The translations under genes were made by a program, and so were the position numbers. From Aestuariivita sp964402685 (GTDB taxonomy: Bacteria > Pseudomonadota > Alphaproteobacteria > Rhodobacterales > Rhodobacteraceae): a DNA stretch of 8,898 nucleotides. The first letter of the stretch is position 1. Each line of letters starts with the position of its first letter. Positions 6,294 through 8,898 of this stretch are shown here, one piece after another. The stretch is from positions 1 through 8,898 of the forward strand of contig CAYODE010000148.1 in the NCBI GenBank assembly GCA_964402685.1, in the 5' to 3' direction. Below the pieces are notes generated by a model. It was given only the letters and a program-made list of their open reading frames with translations. It was not told the DNA's origin and did not search any database.

Positions 6294-6536
6294 GTGCCCA
6301 AAACCGATCTTGAACCGACGCTTGGCTCTGTTTTTGCTGGTTTGACACAAACAGCGAAGCAGAAAACCTACGACCCAGGACAGATCAACTTCGGCTCCGG
6401 AGTTTTCGACATATATACCGGCGCATTGACATCAATCAGAAATGCGTTTGCAAGTCTAAGCGGGCATTTCCTACCATCTTTGCGTAGCATGAACAGACCG
6501 CGTCACCTAATTACGAACACGGACTGTGTCGCGTGA
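6294..6536 (+). CDS. Possible small protein or gene relic (weak)
   Basis: This is an 80-residue frame beginning with GTG directly after an in-frame TAA. Its middle reads like protein (TAKQKTYDPGQINFGSGVFD, followed by IYTGALTSIRNAF) and codon content is reasonable. The last 34 bases overlap the 3' end of the convergent UspA gene, where composition becomes less natural. There is no good ribosome binding site, no signal peptide and no recognisable domain. It may be a fragment of a lost gene. Confidence 0.2.
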   Translation: MPKTDLEPTLGSVFAGLTQTAKQKTYDPGQINFGSGVFDIYTGALTSIRNAFASLSGHFLPSLRSMNRPRHLITNTDCVA

Positions 6537-6928
6537 CGAGCAACGCGTGCAGAGTTCGGTCCGATCAGGTAGTCCCGCAGTTCGGGACGATGCGCGCCTA
6601 CAATAATGGCGTCAACTTCCATTTGGTTAGACACCCTTATGATCTGGTCATAAACGGTACCTTCGACAACGTGCAGCACATACGTCACATCGTCCGGGAT
6701 CATCTGCTTCGCCCATGTCTCTAACTCGGCCTTCGCATGGGCTCGCGCCTTCTTCACCAGATCGATTGTCAGCGATGCCCCCACGATTGCCATACCGCTA
6801 TCAGGCACGACGTTTAGAAGATGCAGTGTCGCTCCTTCCGCGCGTGCCATGGATATGGCGGCCTGCGCGCTTCGTGTGGCGGATTCGGGTGACAACACGT
6901 CGACGGCAAGAAGCAAGTTTTTGAACAT
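6503..6928 (-). CDS. Universal stress protein (UspA family), TRAP-associated
   Basis: This 141-residue protein is a single UspA domain of normal length. It opens with FKNLLLAVD (Asp10, usually near the adenine) and ends with the beta-strand SVFVIR. The nucleotide-binding loop is a variant: IIVGAHRPELRDYLIGPNSARVARH is represented by VGAHRPELRDY (110-120) and IGPNSARVARH (122-132). The classic Gly-2x-Gly-9x-Gly-Ser/Thr pattern has Arg114 in place of the second glycine, with GPNSAR in place of GS. The gene starts 11 bases after the TRAP permease stop in the same operon. In Halomonas the UspA protein TeaD binds ATP and regulates the TRAP transporter TeaABC; a similar role here is inferred. It acts in the cytoplasm, probably as a dimer. 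Confidence 0.92.
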   Translation of the reverse strand: MFKNLLLAVDVLSPESATRSAQAAISMARAEGATLHLLNVVPDSGMAIVGASLTIDLVKKARAHAKAELETWAKQMIPDDVTYVLHVVEGTVYDQIIRVSNQMEVDAIIVGAHRPELRDYLIGPNSARVARHATQSVFVIR

Positions 6929-6936
6929 TTTCTGGG

Positions 6937-6941
6937 CCCTC
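6937..6941 (-). promoter_or_regulatory. Ribosome binding site of the UspA gene overlapping the permease stop
   Basis: GAGGG on the minus strand overlaps the TGA stop of the permease and lies 8 bases before the UspA ATG, which suggests translational coupling of the two genes. Confidence 0.6.
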
Positions 6942-8898
6942 AGAAAGCAGGTTGTGTGGCGCGACGGCTCTGCAGCAAAACAAGCCCGCCAAGCAGCAAC
7001 AAGGCTGGAATGAAGAATAATTCCTTGGGGAGCCGATCGTTTTCGATCTGTACTTCGGTGATCTGGACCGGTGAATCACCGTAAAAGTCATACTCGTTCC
7101 CCAGACTTTCAAAGAAAGGTGTTCCCGGGAACGGCTCATCCATTGAGATGGTTTCGGCTTCAACAAACACCGCGAGGCCTTGGGCATCCAACGCGCCTTC
7201 CGCATCGCCGCCGACCGCTGGTAAGGTGATTGTCGTTGGCCGGATCTTACCCGTGTCGAAATCCGGACCTTCGACCACAACACGCAATTCACGTCCGGTT
7301 TCAGCACTGGCCATCAGTTCCATGGCCGCGGGACCTGATGCCGTCTGATACTTTTCGCTGACCTGATCCAAAAGGAAGTCAGGTCGGAACAACATGAACG
7401 CGATCCCCAGAAGAGCAACCGTCTCCCACGTTCGGTTCTTCGCGATGAAGTACCCTTGGGTCGCTGCTGCAAAGAGCAACATCGCGATCAGAGAGATGAA
7501 GAACACAAGGACTGCTTTCGCCAAGCCCACATCGATCAACAAAAGGTCTGTGTTGAAGATAAACAGGAACGGCAACAAAGCTGTCCGAATATCATAGGCG
7601 AACCCCTGAACACCCGTCTTGATCGGATCACCGCGGCTGATCGCGGCGGCGGCATAGGCCGCCAGTCCGACAGGCGGTGTGTCATCCGCAAGAATCCCGA
7701 AATAGAAGACGAAGAGGTGAACCGCGATAAGCGGGAAGATATAGCCCGCCTGAGCGCCCACGGTCAGAATAACCGGGGCCATCAAGGACGAAACGACGAT
7801 GTAGTTGGCGGTCGTGGGCAAACCCATGCCCAGGATCAACGACATAACTGCGACCAGGATAAGAAGGATCCAGATATTGCCGCCTGCGATCACTTCGACA
7901 ACCTGGCCAATGACCTGGTGTGCGCCGGTTAGACTAATCGTTCCTACAATGATGCCTGCAGCACCGGTTGCGACACCAATGCCGATCATGTTGCGTGCGC
8001 CCAGAATGAGACCCTCGACAAAGTCGCGCCACCCCTGAACCGTGGCGTCCCCAAAACCGTCCCCGCGAAACAACGCTTTGAGGGGGCGGTGGGTCAGGGC
8101 CACGATGATCATAAAGACTGTCGCCCAGAACGCTGAGAGCGAGGGAGACAGACGGTCCAGACTGTCTGTCCGCACCATCAGATTCCACACCAGAATAAAG
8201 ATCGGGAGAGAGAAATAGGCCCCGCCCAACAAGGTTGGCGTGAGGCGCGGCGCCTCTAACGGACCATCGGGATCGTCCATCGACACATCAGGGTAACGCG
8301 AGGCGAAATATACCAGTACCAGGTAAAGCAGCGCAACGATCACGACCGCGCCGTAGACGCTTTCGGCCATGAAACCATCCATGACGTTGCGCAGGCCGAT
8401 CATGGCAAATGTGCAAACACCAAGGAAGATAAAGCCTGACAGGAACAAGATCAGAATCAACACGGGTCCGATGTGGCGGCCTGCTTTTTTCAAACCCTGC
8501 ATCTGCATCTTCAATGCTTCGAGATGCACAATGTAGAGCAGCGCGATGTAGGAGATCACAGCCGGTAAAAACGCGTGTTTGACCACGTCGATATAGGGAA
8601 TGTTGACATACTCCACCATGAGGAACGCGGCTGCGCCCATCACTGGCGGGGTCAACTGGCCGTTGGTGGAAGATGCGACCTCAACTGCACCTGCTTTTTC
8701 AGCCGGGAAGCCGATCCGTTTCATCAAGGGGATTGTAAACGTACCAGTGGTTACCGTGTTCGAAATCGAACTGCCGGAAATCATCCCGGTCAGCATCGAG
8801 GACAGAACAGAGGCTTTGGCGGGCCCGCCGCGCAACGCGCCCAGCAGAGCGATAGCGACTTTGATGAACCAGCTGCCTCCACCCGCGCGATCCAGAAG
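6940..8898 (-). CDS. TRAP transporter fused permease (DctQM type) with DUF3394-like C terminus, partial
   Basis: The frame stays open to the right edge, so the N-terminal part (the DctQ-like small subunit and the start of DctM) lies outside; 652 residues are visible. This is the membrane subunit of a sodium-driven uptake system served by an extracytoplasmic solute-binding protein. Counting from the first visible codon, the conserved segments are: MLTGMISGSSISNTV (35-49), SSTNGQLTPPVMGAAAFL (76-93), GMGLPTTANYIV (357-368) and ADDTPPVGLAAYAAAAIS (404-421). About ten hydrophobic helices are spread from 107 to 505. After the last DctM helix comes a soluble segment of about 110 residues and a final helix (627-642), matching a DUF3394-type extension known from fused TRAP permeases. 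Such fused permeases usually work with TAXI-type binding proteins, whose gene may lie beyond the right edge. The substrate cannot be told from the sequence. The UspA gene follows after 11 bases in the same operon. Confidence 0.95.
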   Translation of the reverse strand, partial: LLDRAGGGSWFIKVAIALLGALRGGPAKASVLSSMLTGMISGSSISNTVTTGTFTIPLMKRIGFPAEKAGAVEVASSTNGQLTPPVMGAAAFLMVEYVNIPYIDVVKHAFLPAVISYIALLYIVHLEALKMQMQGLKKAGRHIGPVLILILFLSGFIFLGVCTFAMIGLRNVMDGFMAESVYGAVVIVALLYLVLVYFASRYPDVSMDDPDGPLEAPRLTPTLLGGAYFSLPIFILVWNLMVRTDSLDRLSPSLSAFWATVFMIIVALTHRPLKALFRGDGFGDATVQGWRDFVEGLILGARNMIGIGVATGAAGIIVGTISLTGAHQVIGQVVEVIAGGNIWILLILVAVMSLILGMGLPTTANYIVVSSLMAPVILTVGAQAGYIFPLIAVHLFVFYFGILADDTPPVGLAAYAAAAISRGDPIKTGVQGFAYDIRTALLPFLFIFNTDLLLIDVGLAKAVLVFFISLIAMLLFAAATQGYFIAKNRTWETVALLGIAFMLFRPDFLLDQVSEKYQTASGPAAMELMASAETGRELRVVVEGPDFDTGKIRPTTITLPAVGGDAEGALDAQGLAVFVEAETISMDEPFPGTPFFESLGNEYDFYGDSPVQITEVQIENDRLPKELFFIPALLLLGGLVLLQSRRATQPAF

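Larger units (their letters stand above)
5925..6502. other. Non-coding stretch of about 580 bases with hairpins
   Basis: No confident gene lies here. The first half contains two neighbouring hairpins (6014-6028 and 6045-6071). A weak terminator-like stem follows: CACCA/TGGTG with TTTT at 6178-6196. A further hairpin occurs at 6336-6355 (GCT-GTTTG/CAAAC-AGC with a bulge). The 11-mer CTTTGCGTAGC occurs at 6061-6071 and again at 6478-6488. The right part may be a relic coding region (see the low-confidence ORF at 6294). The 3' end of the UspA gene closes the stretch, but no classic terminator for it is visible. Confidence 0.5.

Noticed and set aside
6341..6370. TTGACA promoter-like hexamer
   Set aside because: No acceptable -10 element at 16-18 bases, and no confident gene follows on that strand. 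The hexamer is also part of a hairpin.
6801..7307. Minus-strand frame of 168 codons overlapping the permease and UspA genes
   Set aside because: It is an alternative frame spanning the junction of two confidently identified genes, with an Arg/Ser-rich shadow composition.
7456..7932. Long plus-strand frame inside the TRAP permease region
   Set aside because: It lies opposite the strongly conserved TRAP permease coding sequence. Its Arg/Asp/Gln-rich translation is typical of an antisense shadow.

Overview
The window looks like part of an alphaproteobacterial chromosome, most likely a marine Rhodobacterales (Roseobacter-type) bacterium. This rests on codon and protein style, on DUF1036 proteins, and on a TRAP fused permease followed by a universal stress protein. 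It is a judgement from the sequence and was not checked against a database.

Layout, left to right. Bases 1-98 hold the 3' end of an unidentified plus-strand gene. It converges on a small minus-strand ORF (120-497). A degraded plus-strand DUF1036 copy (417-748) follows. Next come two intact DUF1036 genes in an apparent two-gene operon. The first (813-2216) is a membrane protein that fuses an N-terminal lipoyl-like domain to three membrane spans and a C-terminal DUF1036-like domain. The second (2223-2660) is a short secreted DUF1036 protein. A minus-strand hypothetical gene (2688-3155) converges on them.

The middle (about 3.2-6.5 kb) is gene-poor accessory DNA. It has a small secreted protein (3545-3928), a stand-alone ATP-grasp protein resembling the R2K clade (4211-4939) and an unrecognised 214-residue protein (5280-5924). 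These are separated by unusually long non-coding stretches, one of which carries strong hairpins and a repeated 11-mer.

The right third is ordinary conserved DNA. It is a minus-strand operon containing a TRAP-type fused (DctQM) permease with a C-terminal DUF3394-like extension, cut by the window's right edge, and then a UspA-family protein 11 bases downstream. The UspA protein is probably a nucleotide-binding partner or regulator of the transporter, as TeaD is for the ectoine transporter TeaABC.

The most notable parts are the DUF1036 cluster (one dead, one membrane-fused and one secreted copy), the lipoyl-like/DUF1036 fusion, and the lone ATP-grasp gene among orphan genes. No RNA genes, CRISPR arrays, intact insertion sequences or origins were seen.
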